From JB111 sp049856295 (lineage in GTDB: Bacteria; Actinomycetota; Actinomycetes; Actinomycetales; Actinomycetaceae): a stretch of 64,000 nt of DNA. The notes below the pieces were generated by a model. That model was not told the DNA's origin, ran no database searches, and saw nothing but the letters and a program-made list of their open reading frames with translations. The position numbers were made by a program, and so were the translations under genes. Location: positions 198,333 to 262,332 of the forward strand of contig NZ_JBNDMZ010000006.1 in assembly GCF_049856295.1 (NCBI RefSeq), read 5' to 3'. Below, in pieces: positions 14,493 to 23,482 of this stretch (position 1 is the stretch's first letter; each line of letters opens with the position of its first letter).

Positions 14493-16763
14493 GTGACTCA
14501 ACCGTTGGACGGGGCGCACGTCCTCATCACCGGGGCCACCGGTTTCGTCGGCCAGGCCGTGCTCGAGCGACTGCTCTCGGCGTACCCCACCACGCGCGTG
14601 ACGCTGCTCGTCCGCCCCCGTGGGGAGATCAGCGGCGCCGACCGGATCCGCCGCCTCACCCGCAAGCCCGTCTTCGCCTCCTGGCGCGAGAGCGTCGGCG
14701 ACGACGGCGTCGAGCGCGCCCTGGCGGAGCGCGTCTCCGTCCTCGAGGGCGACCTGGGGAACGTGCCCGAGCTGCCGCGCGACCTCGACGTGGTGGTCCA
14801 CTCCGCCTCCACCGTCTCCTTCGACCTGCCCATCGACGAGGCGTTCGCGTCCAACGTCGGTGGCCCCGTCGCGCTCTACGACGCGATCGCCGCGACTGGG
14901 GCCGATCCCCACGTCGTGCACGTCTCCACGTCCTACGTCGCCGGCCTGCGCAAGGGTGTCTCCGAGGAGACGTCCCTCGAGCACGAGGTCGACTGGGAGA
15001 CCGAGCTCGAGGCCTCGCGGGTCGCGCGTACGCGCGCCGACCATGCCTCCCGTGACGCCGAGCGGCTCGGCGGGCTCCTCGACAGGGCGACCAAGGAGCA
15101 CGGACGGGCCGGCGCGCAGGCGGTCTCCGCCGCCGCCGAGGAGGCCCGCGAGGCCGCCGTCCGCGACGAGCTCGTGGCCGCCGGGCGCAACCGGGCCCGC
15201 ACCCTGGGCTGGCCGGACGTCTACACGTTCACCAAGGCGCTCGGCGAGCGGGTGGCAGAGGGCCGCTGGGGTGCCGGGCACCGGCTCTCCGTGGTCCGCC
15301 CCACCATCATCGAGTCCGCCCTCCGCCACCCCTACCCGGGCTGGATCGACGGCTTCAAGGTGGCCGACCCCCTCATCGCCGCCTACGGCCGCGGCCTGCT
15401 GCCGGAGTTCCCGGCGCTCGCCGACACGGTCCTCGACGTCATCCCGGTCGACTTCGTGGTCGGTGCGATCCTCGCGGCCGCCGCCGCGCCGCCCGAGCGT
15501 GGCGAACCCGCGTACTACCAGGTGGGGTCGGGGCTGACGAACCCGCTGCGGTTCGGCCGGCTCTACTCCCTCGTGCGCGAGTACTTCCAGGAGCACCCGC
15601 TCTCCGACGCCGAGGGGTCCGAGGTCACGGTCCCCTCGTGGTCGTTCCCCCACGGTCGCGCGGTGGAGCGGGGGCTCGCCCGGCGCGAGCGCCTCGTCGA
15701 GCTCGCCGACAGGGCGGTCTCCGCGCTGCCGGGGTCGAACCGGTCGCGCGCCTGGTCGTCGACCATCTACAAGGCCGGCCGCGACCTGCGCACCCTGCGC
15801 AAGTTCACCGAGCTCTACCAGCCCTACACGCAGACCGAGGTCATCTTCGACGACCGCCGCACGCGGGAGCTCCACCACTCGCTCCCCGAGGAGCGTCGGG
15901 CCGAGTTCGGGTTCGACGTCACCGACATCGACTGGCGGGTCTACCTGCAGGACGTCCACATCCCCAACGTGCCCGGGCTCATGCGCGATCGCCGGTCGGC
16001 CTCCCAGGGCGTGCGGCCGCCCGCCGGGGCGGACCTCGCACGGCGCGAGGACGTCGTCGCCGTCTTCGACCTCCAGCGCACGATCGCCCGCTCGACGCCG
16101 GTCGAGCACCTCCTGTGGGCCGAGCTCACCGCGAAGTCGCCCGGCTCCTGGCCGAGGTCGGTCCTCGAGGTCGTCTCCAAGGCCCCCGGCTTCCTCACGG
16201 CTGACCGGCACGACCGCGGCGAGTTCATCCGCAGCGTCATGCGCCGCTACGCCGGCGTGCCGGACGAGCGGATGCGCCGGCTCGTGCAGGAGCGACTCGC
16301 ACCGTCGTTGCGCGCGAACCTGCACTCCGAGGCGCTCGCCCGCATCGCGGAGCACCGCGCAGCGGGTCACCGCACCGTGCTCGTCACCGGTGAGATCGAC
16401 GTCTTCGTCGAGCCGCTCCACGACCTGTTCGACCACATCGAGGCCGGTCGGATGGAGGTCGGCGACGACGGGCGGTGGACCGGTCACCTCGAGGTCTCCC
16501 CGCTCGTCGGCGAGGCCCGCGCAGCCTGGCTCGTGCGCGCCGCCCGTGAGAACGGCTGGGACCTCTCCGGCTCGTTCGCCTACGGCGACGCGTACGCCGA
16601 CCGGCCGTGGCTCGAGGTCGTGGGGAACCCGACCGCCGTCAACCCGGACTCCGCCCTGTACGCGTTCGCCCGCGCCCGGCGCTGGCCGGTCGTCAGCTGG
16701 ACCGGCACCGCCGAGTCGCGGCTCGCCCCCGTGTGGCGCGCCGTGCGGGGAACACGCTCGTGA
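14493..16763 (+). CDS. Fatty acyl-CoA reductase (SDR) fused to a HAD-IB domain
   Basis: A 756-aa fusion. Residues 8-420 are an extended short-chain dehydrogenase of the male-sterility/fatty acyl-CoA reductase type: GATGFVGQ (14-21) binds NADPH, and Tyr244-x3-Lys248 (YTFTK) is the catalytic pair; AYGRGLLPEF and the DVIPVDFVV segment are typical of the family. Residues 520-750 are a HAD-IB domain with nucleophile Asp526 (VFDLQRT) and the acidic motif GDAYAD (698-703), but the usual second Asp of DxD is Gln528. The reductase should turn acyl-CoA into fatty alcohol for the ether-lipid synthase three genes downstream. The GTG start is 6 nt behind TAGAGT (leaderless). First gene of a 4-gene operon with 4-bp overlaps. 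Confidence 0.85.
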   Translation: MTQPLDGAHVLITGATGFVGQAVLERLLSAYPTTRVTLLVRPRGEISGADRIRRLTRKPVFASWRESVGDDGVERALAERVSVLEGDLGNVPELPRDLDVVVHSASTVSFDLPIDEAFASNVGGPVALYDAIAATGADPHVVHVSTSYVAGLRKGVSEETSLEHEVDWETELEASRVARTRADHASRDAERLGGLLDRATKEHGRAGAQAVSAAAEEAREAAVRDELVAAGRNRARTLGWPDVYTFTKALGERVAEGRWGAGHRLSVVRPTIIESALRHPYPGWIDGFKVADPLIAAYGRGLLPEFPALADTVLDVIPVDFVVGAILAAAAAPPERGEPAYYQVGSGLTNPLRFGRLYSLVREYFQEHPLSDAEGSEVTVPSWSFPHGRAVERGLARRERLVELADRAVSALPGSNRSRAWSSTIYKAGRDLRTLRKFTELYQPYTQTEVIFDDRRTRELHHSLPEERRAEFGFDVTDIDWRVYLQDVHIPNVPGLMRDRRSASQGVRPPAGADLARREDVVAVFDLQRTIARSTPVEHLLWAELTAKSPGSWPRSVLEVVSKAPGFLTADRHDRGEFIRSVMRRYAGVPDERMRRLVQERLAPSLRANLHSEALARIAEHRAAGHRTVLVTGEIDVFVEPLHDLFDHIEAGRMEVGDDGRWTGHLEVSPLVGEARAAWLVRAARENGWDLSGSFAYGDAYADRPWLEVVGNPTAVNPDSALYAFARARRWPVVSWTGTAESRLAPVWRAVRGTRS

Positions 16764-17539
16764 CCGCCCGGCTGCACGGCCGTGCGCTCGTCACCGGCGG
16801 GACGTCGGGCATCGGGCTCGGGTTCGCGCGCAGGCTCGCGCTGGCGGGGCTCGACGTCGTGCTCGTCGCCCGGGACCCGGGCCGGCTCGAGTCGACGGCG
16901 GCGGAGCTGACGGCCCTCGGCGTCGAGGTCGAGACGATCGTCGCCGACCTCGCCACCCGGGAGGGGACCGACGTCGTCGGTGAGCGCCTCACCGACGAGG
17001 AGCGTCCGGTCGAGGTGTACGTGGCCAACGCCGGGCACGGCCTCTACGAGCCGCTCGCGACCGAGGACACGGCGCCGCACCACGCCGCCATCGACCTCAT
17101 GATCCGCGCGGTCCTCGACACGGGCGCGGCCGCCGCGCGGGCGATGACCGCCCGTGGGCACGGTGTCATCATCCCCATCGGCTCGATCTCCGGCACGATC
17201 GCCACCGGACACTACTCGGCGATCAAGGCCTGGACGAACAGCTGGGCGGAGTCGCTCGCCACCGAGCTCGAGGGCACCGGCGTCACGGTCACCTGCGTCA
17301 TGCCCGGCTGGGTGCGCACGGAGTTCCACCAGCGGGCCGGCATGTCGACGGGGAAGATCCCGGACGCCCTGTGGCTCGACCCCGACCAGGTCGTGGTCGA
17401 GGCGCTCGATGCGGCCGAGCGGGGCGACTACCGGGTCGTCCCGTCGTGGCGCTACAAGATCATCGCCTTCGCGGCCGAGAAGGGGCCCAAGGCCGCGGTG
17501 CGGGCGGTGTCCCGCGTGATCCAGGGAGGCAGACGATGA
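16760..17539 (+). CDS. Short-chain dehydrogenase, likely acyl/alkyl-DHAP reductase
   Basis: A 259-aa classical SDR starting at GTG 16760, overlapping the preceding TGA (GTGA). It has the cofactor motif TGGTSGIG (residues 12-19), the NAG motif (ANAGHG), the catalytic Ser in IGSISG and the pair Tyr152-x3-Lys156 (YSAIK). A hydrophobic/basic C-terminus suggests membrane association. Between a fatty-alcohol-forming reductase and AGPS, the natural role is the NADPH reduction of 1-alkyl-DHAP (or acyl-DHAP) to the glycerol 3-phosphate form, as done by DHRS7B-like enzymes in animals. The fold is certain; the substrate is inferred from context. Confidence 0.85.
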   Translation: MTARLHGRALVTGGTSGIGLGFARRLALAGLDVVLVARDPGRLESTAAELTALGVEVETIVADLATREGTDVVGERLTDEERPVEVYVANAGHGLYEPLATEDTAPHHAAIDLMIRAVLDTGAAAARAMTARGHGVIIPIGSISGTIATGHYSAIKAWTNSWAESLATELEGTGVTVTCVMPGWVRTEFHQRAGMSTGKIPDALWLDPDQVVVEALDAAERGDYRVVPSWRYKIIAFAAEKGPKAAVRAVSRVIQGGRR

Positions 17540-18390
17540 CCGCAGCACCCGTGCAGCGGGCCGGGACGGGCGAGGACGCCGTCCCCGCGCCCTCCACGAG
17601 GCACGCCCACCAGGCCGCGCTGGCCGCCCGCAAGGCGGCGGGCCGACTGGTCGACGCGGCGGGCGACAGCCTCCTGCAGTACACCTCCGGCCTGTGGCGG
17701 GTCGGCCGCGTGGCCGCCCAGAAGGGTCCGCTCAACGCGCTGGTCCGCACCGTCACGCGCATCGACGTCGTCGGGCGCGAGAACCTCAAGGGCGTGCGCG
17801 GCCCGTTCGTCGTGGCCCCCAACCACAGCTCGCACCTCGACGCCGCCGTGATCCACGCGATCATGCCGTGGCAGCACGCCGGCCGGGTCGCCACCGCCGC
17901 CGCGGGCGACACGTTCTACACCAAGCGCGTGACGAGGGCGCTCACCGCCCTGTTCTTCAACACCTACCCCGTCGACCGGTCCGGCAACCGCCGCAAGGCG
18001 GGCCTGTCCGCGCGGCTGGTCGACGCGGGCGTGCCGCTGCTCATCTTCCCCGAGGGCACGCGCTCGCGCACCGGCGAGATGGCCCGGTTCAAACCCGGTG
18101 TCGCCGCCCTGTGCGTCACGCGCCGCATCCCCTGCATCCCGGTCGCCCTCATCGGGTTCCACGAGGCGATGCCGGTGGGCCAGTCGTTCGTCTCCCGCGG
18201 CCGCCCGCACCTCAAGGTCGTGATCGGCCGCCCGCTGCGTCCCCGGCGCGGCGAGCGGATCCGGGAGTTCAACGAACGCATCCAGGCCCAGGTGGCGGCG
18301 ATGTACCGGGCGCGGACGCCCGACGTCGTCGTCGCCCGACCGGGCACCGGGAGCAGCGGCCGCACCGGCGGCCAGGAGGAGGCATCGTGA
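17536..18390 (+). CDS. PlsC-family 1-acyl-glycerol/DHAP-phosphate acyltransferase
   Basis: A 284-aa PlsC-type acyltransferase, starting at ATG 17536 in an ATGA overlap with the SDR. The catalytic motif NHSSHLD (residues 96-102, H-x4-D) and the substrate-binding motif FPEGTRSR (near 170-177) are intact, followed by PCIPVALIG. In this operon it could make acyl-DHAP, the obligatory substrate of alkylglycerone-phosphate synthase, or acylate the sn-2 position of the alkyl product. The C-terminal 25 residues are disordered. Its stop overlaps the GTG of the next gene. Confidence 0.88.
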   Translation: MTAAPVQRAGTGEDAVPAPSTRHAHQAALAARKAAGRLVDAAGDSLLQYTSGLWRVGRVAAQKGPLNALVRTVTRIDVVGRENLKGVRGPFVVAPNHSSHLDAAVIHAIMPWQHAGRVATAAAGDTFYTKRVTRALTALFFNTYPVDRSGNRRKAGLSARLVDAGVPLLIFPEGTRSRTGEMARFKPGVAALCVTRRIPCIPVALIGFHEAMPVGQSFVSRGRPHLKVVIGRPLRPRRGERIREFNERIQAQVAAMYRARTPDVVVARPGTGSSGRTGGQEEAS

Positions 18391-20078
18391 CCGAGGTCCA
18401 GCACCAGAAGTGGTGGGGGTGGGGCGTCGAGGGAGTGACGTTCACCCACGACAACAAGCCCAACTTCGCCCCCTTCGTGCTGGACAAGGTCGGACTCGAC
18501 CTCTCCCTGGGCGGCACCCCGCCGCCCGCGTTCGAGGACCTCGACGTCCCCGCCCCGCGGCTGCCGGACACGCTCGCCGCCGGCCTGAGCGGTGCCGTCG
18601 GCGACGCGCACGTGACGGTCGAGGACATGGACCGGGTCGTGCACACCTACGGCAAGGGCATCTCGGACCTCGTCCGGGTCCGGGCCGGCGACCTCCCGCG
18701 CGTGCCCGACGTCGTCGTCTACCCCGGCAGCGAGGACGAGGTGCGCGCCGTCGTCGACCTCGCCGACGCCGCGGACGCGGTGATCATCCCCTTCGGCGGC
18801 GGCTCCAACATCTCCGGCTCGCTCACCCCGCAGCCGGCCGAGACCCGCCCGATCATCTCCCTCGACATGGGGCGGATGAACAAGGTCCTCGAGATCGACG
18901 AGGACTCCGGGCTCGCCCGCGTGCAGGCCGGCGTGCTCGGCCCCGACCTGGAGGAGCAGCTGGGCGCGCTCGGCTGGACCTCCGGCCACCAGCCCGACTC
19001 CTTCCGGCACTCCACCCTGGGCGGCTGGGTGGCCACCCGCAGCTCCGGCATGCAGTCCGACCGCTACGGCGACATCGCCGACATCACCCGCGGCCTGCGC
19101 TCGGTGCTGCCCGGCAAGGTCGTCACGCTGCGCCCGCTGCCGTCGACCTCGACCGGCCCGTCGGTGCGCGAGATGATCATCGGCTCCGAGGGCCGCCTCG
19201 GCGTCATCACCGAGGTGTGGATCCACGTCCACCGCCTGCCCGAGAAGCGCCTCGTGGTGGCCTACCTCTACCAGAACTGGGCCTCCGCGCTCGAGGCGAT
19301 GCACGACATCTCCACCTCGGACGTGCACCCCTCGATCACCCGCGTCTCCGACCCTGCCGAGACCCAGTTCTCGCTGTCCACCCAGAAGAAGCAGACCGGC
19401 ATCAAGGGCAAGATCTCGACCGGCATCTTCGACCTGCTGGCCAGGCGCGGCTGGGACCTCGACGAGGTCTGCCTCAGCTACGTGGGCTACGAGGGGTCGC
19501 CCAAGCACGTGGCCTACCAGCGCAAGGCGGTCGGGAAGATCGTCGGCGCACACGGCGGCATCCCGCTCGGGACCGGCCCCGGCGCGCTGTACGACCAGAA
19601 GAAGTTCGACACGCCCTACATCCGCGACTTCCTCCTCGACATGGGGGCGCTGGCCGACGTCTCGGAGACCGCGGCCCCGTGGTCGCGGCTGCGCGGCATC
19701 TACCAGGGCGTGGTCGCCGCCGCCGAGGACACCTACGACCGGCTCGGCGTGCGCGGCTACATCATGTGCCACCTCTCGCACAGCTACCACTCGGGCGCCT
19801 GCCTCTACTTCACCTTCGCGTTCCCGGCGGACGAGTCCGAGGGCGCCGAGGCACCGCTCGACCAGTACTGGCACCTCAAGTCCGCGATCCAGCAGGCCTT
19901 CATCGACGGCGGCGGCACCCTGTCCCACCACCATGGCGTGGGCACCGACCACGCTCCGTGGATGGAGCAGGACGTCTCCGAGGCCGGCATCGACCTCATG
20001 GTCGGGCTGCTGCGCTCCGCCGACCCGCACCGCCGGCTCAACCCCGGCACGCTGCTGCCCGAGCACCGCGAGTGGTGA
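18387..20078 (+). CDS. Alkylglycerone-phosphate synthase (ether-bond-forming, FAD)
   Basis: A 563-aa flavoprotein of the AGPS family, which swaps the acyl chain of acyl-DHAP for a fatty alcohol to create the ether bond of ether lipids. The N-terminus (QKWWGWGVEG, then DNKPNFAPFV) is the AGPS signature. The FAD-binding PCMH domain (about 110-290) has PFGGGSNISGS, GHQPDSFRHSTLGGWVATR split by its Gly-rich turn, and GSEGRLGVITEV. The C-terminal domain carries SHSYHSGACLYF and the catalytic triple His514-His515-His516-Gly (HHHG). Starts at GTG 18387, overlapping the plsC stop. Animal AGPS is peroxisomal; the bacterial form should be cytoplasmic or membrane-peripheral. A generic FAD-linked oxidase is the alternative but the HHHG motif argues against it. 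Confidence 0.92.
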   Translation: MTEVQHQKWWGWGVEGVTFTHDNKPNFAPFVLDKVGLDLSLGGTPPPAFEDLDVPAPRLPDTLAAGLSGAVGDAHVTVEDMDRVVHTYGKGISDLVRVRAGDLPRVPDVVVYPGSEDEVRAVVDLADAADAVIIPFGGGSNISGSLTPQPAETRPIISLDMGRMNKVLEIDEDSGLARVQAGVLGPDLEEQLGALGWTSGHQPDSFRHSTLGGWVATRSSGMQSDRYGDIADITRGLRSVLPGKVVTLRPLPSTSTGPSVREMIIGSEGRLGVITEVWIHVHRLPEKRLVVAYLYQNWASALEAMHDISTSDVHPSITRVSDPAETQFSLSTQKKQTGIKGKISTGIFDLLARRGWDLDEVCLSYVGYEGSPKHVAYQRKAVGKIVGAHGGIPLGTGPGALYDQKKFDTPYIRDFLLDMGALADVSETAAPWSRLRGIYQGVVAAAEDTYDRLGVRGYIMCHLSHSYHSGACLYFTFAFPADESEGAEAPLDQYWHLKSAIQQAFIDGGGTLSHHHGVGTDHAPWMEQDVSEAGIDLMVGLLRSADPHRRLNPGTLLPEHREW

Positions 20079-20094
20079 CGGGAACCGCGACGCG

Positions 20095-20111
20095 CTGACC
20101 CGAGCGGTCAG
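20095..20111. terminator. Weak hairpin between convergent AGPS and histidine-kinase genes
   Basis: CTGACC and GGTCAG pair around a 5-nt loop, 17 nt after the AGPS stop. The stem is short, so termination here is only a possibility. Confidence 0.4.
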
Positions 20112-20185
20112 GGCGTCCCTCGAGGCACCTGCCCGCATGGCGCCGTCGGGCGGTGGACGGCGGGTCCGTCGGACCTCGACGACCG

Positions 20186-22090
20186 TCAGACCGGGCGGGG
20201 TGCCTGCTCCTCGCCGGTGAGCATCCCGCCCGCCGTCGGTCCGGCCACCGGAAGCACGAGCTCGACGGTGGTGCCACCGCCCGGGGTCGCGAGGACGCGT
20301 GCCCGGCCGTCGTGCGCGCGGGCCACGGACGCGACGATCGCCAGGCCCAGGCCGGAGCCACCGCCCGCGGAGCGGGCCCGTGAGCGGTCGAGCCGGTAGA
20401 AACGGGCGAACACCCGGTTCGCCTCTTCCGCCGGGATGCCCGGACCGTGGTCCTGCACGCGCAGCACCACCTCGTCCTGGGCAGGGGGCTCGGCGGGCAG
20501 CGGCGCCGTCGCGGGCGGCGTCGGACCGCGGCCCGCGAGCAGCCCGAGCAGTCGCCGGTCCGGCGGACGTCGCGCCGCGGGGACCTGCGACCCGCGTCCG
20601 GGCGCCCGGCGTGGCACGGTGCGCTCCGGCTCCACGTCCTCGGACGGCGGGGCACCGGCGGCACGGCTGGGGTGCTCGCCGTCGTGCCCGGTCCCCGGGT
20701 CCGGTGATCCGGGTACGGGACCGAGCTGCCCCGTCGCCGCCCACGCGCCGGGGGACGCCGCCGCGGGGTCGGGCTCGGTCGACGCCGTCGACGACGCCGT
20801 GGCCCCCGACGACGCCGGACGAGCCGCCGGGTGCCCCTGAGCGGCCCCGGCCGCCGCCCCGGACGAGGCCGAGGGGACTGACACCTGCGGTGCCGCCGAG
20901 CGCAGGCCGACGAGGATCTCGACGTCGGTGCCCGCGGGCGTGTGCCGGACCGCGTTGCCGACGAGGTTGGCGAAGACCTGCCGCAGCTGGTCGGCGTCCG
21001 CGCGGACGACCGTGGGCCCCGCGGTACCCGGGAGCGGCAGGAGCGTCGCCCGCCGGGTCGGGTCGAGCGCCCGCAGGTCGCGCACGGCGTCGGTCCCGAG
21101 GTCGGTGACGTCGACGTCGGACAGGGTGAGCCGGCGGTCCTCGTCGATGCGGGCGAGCGTGAGGAGGTCCTCGACGAGCGTGCCCATGCGTCGGGCCTCG
21201 GCCTCGATCCGGCCCATCGCGGCGGGCACCTCCGACTCGGGGACGCCGCCCATGCGGTGCAGCTCGGCGTAGCCGCGCACGGTGGCCAGCGGGGTGCGCA
21301 GCTCGTGGGAGGCGTCGGCGACGAACCGGCGCATGCGGCGCTCGGAGGCCGACCGCGCGGAGAACGCCCGCTCGATCTGGGCGAGCATCGAGTTCAGCGA
21401 CTCCGACAGGCTGCCGATCTCGGTCCCGGGCACGCCGGGTGCGACGCGGCGCGTGAGGTCGCCGGCCGCGATGGCGCCCGCGGTGCGTTCGATCGCCCGC
21501 AGGTCGCGCAGCTCGTGGCGGATGAGCAGGTACCCGCCCGTCGCGCCGAGCACCACCAGCGAGACCGAGATGAGGACGACGTACTTGCTGGTCTGCCGGA
21601 CCGTGGCGGCCACGTCGTCCATCGGGGTGGAGATCGTGAGGACGCCGACCTGGTCGCCGGCGCTGCTGACCAGTGGCAGGGCGAGCGCGCGCCAGGTGAC
21701 GTCGTCGTGCGTGCCGCGCAACGTGGTCGGCCGGTCGGCGGCCTGGTCCGGGAGGACGGGCAGGCCCACCGCGGACGACGTGCGGGGGTGCGCGATCGTC
21801 TGCGTCTCCTCGCCGTCGAGGGAGATGCTGACGACGTAGCGGGTGGGCACCACCTGGTCGCCGCCGGCGCGCAGCTCCTCGAGGTCCTGCTGGGCGATCG
21901 TGTCGACCGTGTCGTGGAGGTTCTCGTCGAGCTGGTCGACCAGCTGGCTGCGCAGCACCGCGACCACGGTGGCGCCCGCCAGCCCGAGGCCGAGGCCGAG
22001 CAGGAGGACCGTCGTGACGACGAGGCGCGCCGACAGCGACCAGCCCTCCGTCGGCGCGTGCCCCGCCCGACGCCGTCCGAGCGCGTGCAT
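20186..22090 (-). CDS. Sensor histidine kinase with a long insertion in the ATPase domain
   Basis: A 634-aa membrane kinase: TM1 (about 22-45), an outside sensor domain of roughly 130 residues, TM2 (about 178-198), HAMP, then the dimerisation domain with phospho-acceptor His in ASHELRTPLATVRGY (near residue 266). The ATPase domain has the N-box NLVGNAVRHTP (near 365) and the G-boxes VQDHGPGIP and GGGSGLGLAIV. Between N-box and first G-box lies about 150 residues of Ala/Pro/Ser/Gly-rich, disordered sequence where the ATP lid loop normally spans some 20-30 residues. It overlaps the response regulator stop by one base (TGATG). The signal is unknown. Confidence 0.92.
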   Translation of the reverse strand: MHALGRRRAGHAPTEGWSLSARLVVTTVLLLGLGLGLAGATVVAVLRSQLVDQLDENLHDTVDTIAQQDLEELRAGGDQVVPTRYVVSISLDGEETQTIAHPRTSSAVGLPVLPDQAADRPTTLRGTHDDVTWRALALPLVSSAGDQVGVLTISTPMDDVAATVRQTSKYVVLISVSLVVLGATGGYLLIRHELRDLRAIERTAGAIAAGDLTRRVAPGVPGTEIGSLSESLNSMLAQIERAFSARSASERRMRRFVADASHELRTPLATVRGYAELHRMGGVPESEVPAAMGRIEAEARRMGTLVEDLLTLARIDEDRRLTLSDVDVTDLGTDAVRDLRALDPTRRATLLPLPGTAGPTVVRADADQLRQVFANLVGNAVRHTPAGTDVEILVGLRSAAPQVSVPSASSGAAAGAAQGHPAARPASSGATASSTASTEPDPAAASPGAWAATGQLGPVPGSPDPGTGHDGEHPSRAAGAPPSEDVEPERTVPRRAPGRGSQVPAARRPPDRRLLGLLAGRGPTPPATAPLPAEPPAQDEVVLRVQDHGPGIPAEEANRVFARFYRLDRSRARSAGGGSGLGLAIVASVARAHDGRARVLATPGGGTTVELVLPVAGPTAGGMLTGEEQAPRPV

Positions 22091-22857
22091 CAGCTGGTCG
22101 GCCGGCGCAGGACGTAGCCGAAGTTGCGTCGGGTGTGGATGAGCGGGACCAGAGCCTCGGCCTGCTCGCCCTCGAGGCCGAGGAAGTCCGCGGAGTCGAC
22201 CTTGCGGCGCAGGTAGGAGATGTAGGACTCCACGATCGTCGCCTCGCCGTGCCAGTCGTACTCCCACACGTGGTCGAGGATCTGCGACTTGGACACGACC
22301 CGCTCGGCGTTGACGAGCAGGTAGCGCAGGAGCTTGAACTCGGTCGGCGCGAGGTTGACGAGGACCCCGGCACGCCGCACCTCGTAGGCATCCTGGTCGA
22401 TCTCGAGGTCCGCGTACCGCAGCACCGGGTCCTGCTCGGGGCCCGTGATGCCGACCCGGCGCAGGACCGTGCGGATGCGCGCGACGACCTCCTCGAGGCT
22501 GAACGGCTTGGTGATGTAGTCGTCCCCGCCCACGGTCAGCCCGTGGACCTTGTCCGAGAGGTCGTCGCGCGCGGTGAGGAAGAGGACGGGCAGCGACTCG
22601 TCGTGCGAACGCAGCCGCCGCAGGACCGTGAAGCCGTCCATGTCCGGCAGCATGACGTCGAGCACCACGAGGTCCGGCCGGTTGTCGGCGGCCTTGCGCA
22701 GCGCCTCGTTGCCGTCGGCGGCCGGGGTCACCTCGAAGCCCGCGAAGCGCAGGGACGCGGTGAGGAGCTCGCGGATGTTGGGCTCGTCGTCGACGACGAG
22801 GAGGTGGGCCTCGGTCGGCGCGGGACCGGAGCCGGCAGCGGTGGGCATAGGACCCAT
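22090..22857 (-). CDS. OmpR/PhoB-type response regulator
   Basis: A 255-aa two-component regulator. The receiver domain (about 18-130) has the acidic pocket VVDDEP, phospho-Asp in VLDVMLPDMDG and the Lys of YITKPFS; the C-terminal winged helix (about 150-250) ends with the typical TRRNFGYVLRR. It is the first gene of the pair and is translationally coupled to the kinase. Two in-frame starts exist, ATG 22857 and ATG 22848; the latter is 7 nt behind GATCAT and may be used from a leaderless transcript. The pair resembles the TrcRS/MprAB group in layout, but the regulon is unknown. Confidence 0.93.
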   Translation of the reverse strand: MGPMPTAAGSGPAPTEAHLLVVDDEPNIRELLTASLRFAGFEVTPAADGNEALRKAADNRPDLVVLDVMLPDMDGFTVLRRLRSHDESLPVLFLTARDDLSDKVHGLTVGGDDYITKPFSLEEVVARIRTVLRRVGITGPEQDPVLRYADLEIDQDAYEVRRAGVLVNLAPTEFKLLRYLLVNAERVVSKSQILDHVWEYDWHGEATIVESYISYLRRKVDSADFLGLEGEQAEALVPLIHTRRNFGYVLRRPTS

Positions 22858-22915
22858 GATCCACCCCGATCCTGGACGATTCCTGGGAGCGCGCCGGACG
22901 TCGCCGTCGGGCGGG

Positions 22916-23482
22916 TTACAGGAACTGGCTGGCGTCGAACGAGGCGAGCGGGATGACCCGGACGCGGGGGAGTGCGGTGGTGAAGGCGCGCACGTCGTCC
23001 TCGAGGTCGAAGATCTCCAGGCCGCGCGAGGTCAGGGCGGTGAGCTCGTGGTTGAGGAACTCGCGGAAGGCGAGGATGCCGACCCGGTGGCCGGCGTCGA
23101 GGAGGTCCTCCATCTGGGGGAGGAAGTCGCCGTCGTGGGAGACGAGGAGGACGTTGCCGTGGCCCTGCTCGAGGATCGCCTCGAGCATGCGCTGCACGCC
23201 GATGTCGACGACCTTCTCCGTGGTCGACCCGGCCAGCGGGATCGGCCGGTAGTCCATCGCGAGCAGCGCCTGGATGAACGACGTCGGCAGGTTGCCCGAG
23301 GTGGCGTTGAGGAAGAACAGGCCGCGCGCCTCGCCGCCCCATGCGTCGCCCGCGTGCGTGAGGACCCGGTCCCAGCGCGGCCGCTCCTCGGGGTTCGGGC
23401 GGTGGCCGAGGATGCTCACCCCCAGCGTGGCGTCGATGTTCTCGCCGTCGATGACGAGGTACGTGGTGGGGGCGTCGCTCAT
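22916..23482 (-). CDS. NYN-domain (PIN-like) protein, putative RNase
   Basis: A 188-aa protein filling one NYN domain. Acidic residues of the PIN-like active site are present: Asp in LVIDGENID (residues 10-16), Asp in KVVDIGVQRM (around 90-96) and Asp-x-Asp in SHDGDFLPQ (around 115-121). NYN proteins are Mg-dependent ribonucleases or RNA-processing factors related to LabA. The ATG at 23482 is 6 nt behind a TAACCT box, indicating a leaderless transcript. It is separated by repeat-rich DNA from the symporter gene. RNA target unknown. Confidence 0.85.
   Translation of the reverse strand: MSDAPTTYLVIDGENIDATLGVSILGHRPNPEERPRWDRVLTHAGDAWGGEARGLFFLNATSGNLPTSFIQALLAMDYRPIPLAGSTTEKVVDIGVQRMLEAILEQGHGNVLLVSHDGDFLPQMEDLLDAGHRVGILAFREFLNHELTALTSRGLEIFDLEDDVRAFTTALPRVRVIPLASFDASQFL

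Noticed and set aside
11374..14496. 1040-aa plus-strand open frame
   Set aside because: Antisense to the two HD genes and the WXG100 gene, all of which have recognisable motifs; no motif or start signal of its own.
17964..22391. 1475-aa minus-strand open frame
   Set aside because: It runs antisense through plsC and AGPS and through frame 2 of the kinase; the residues are Arg/Ala/Gly/Pro-rich with no motif. Long stop-free antisense frames are expected at this GC content.
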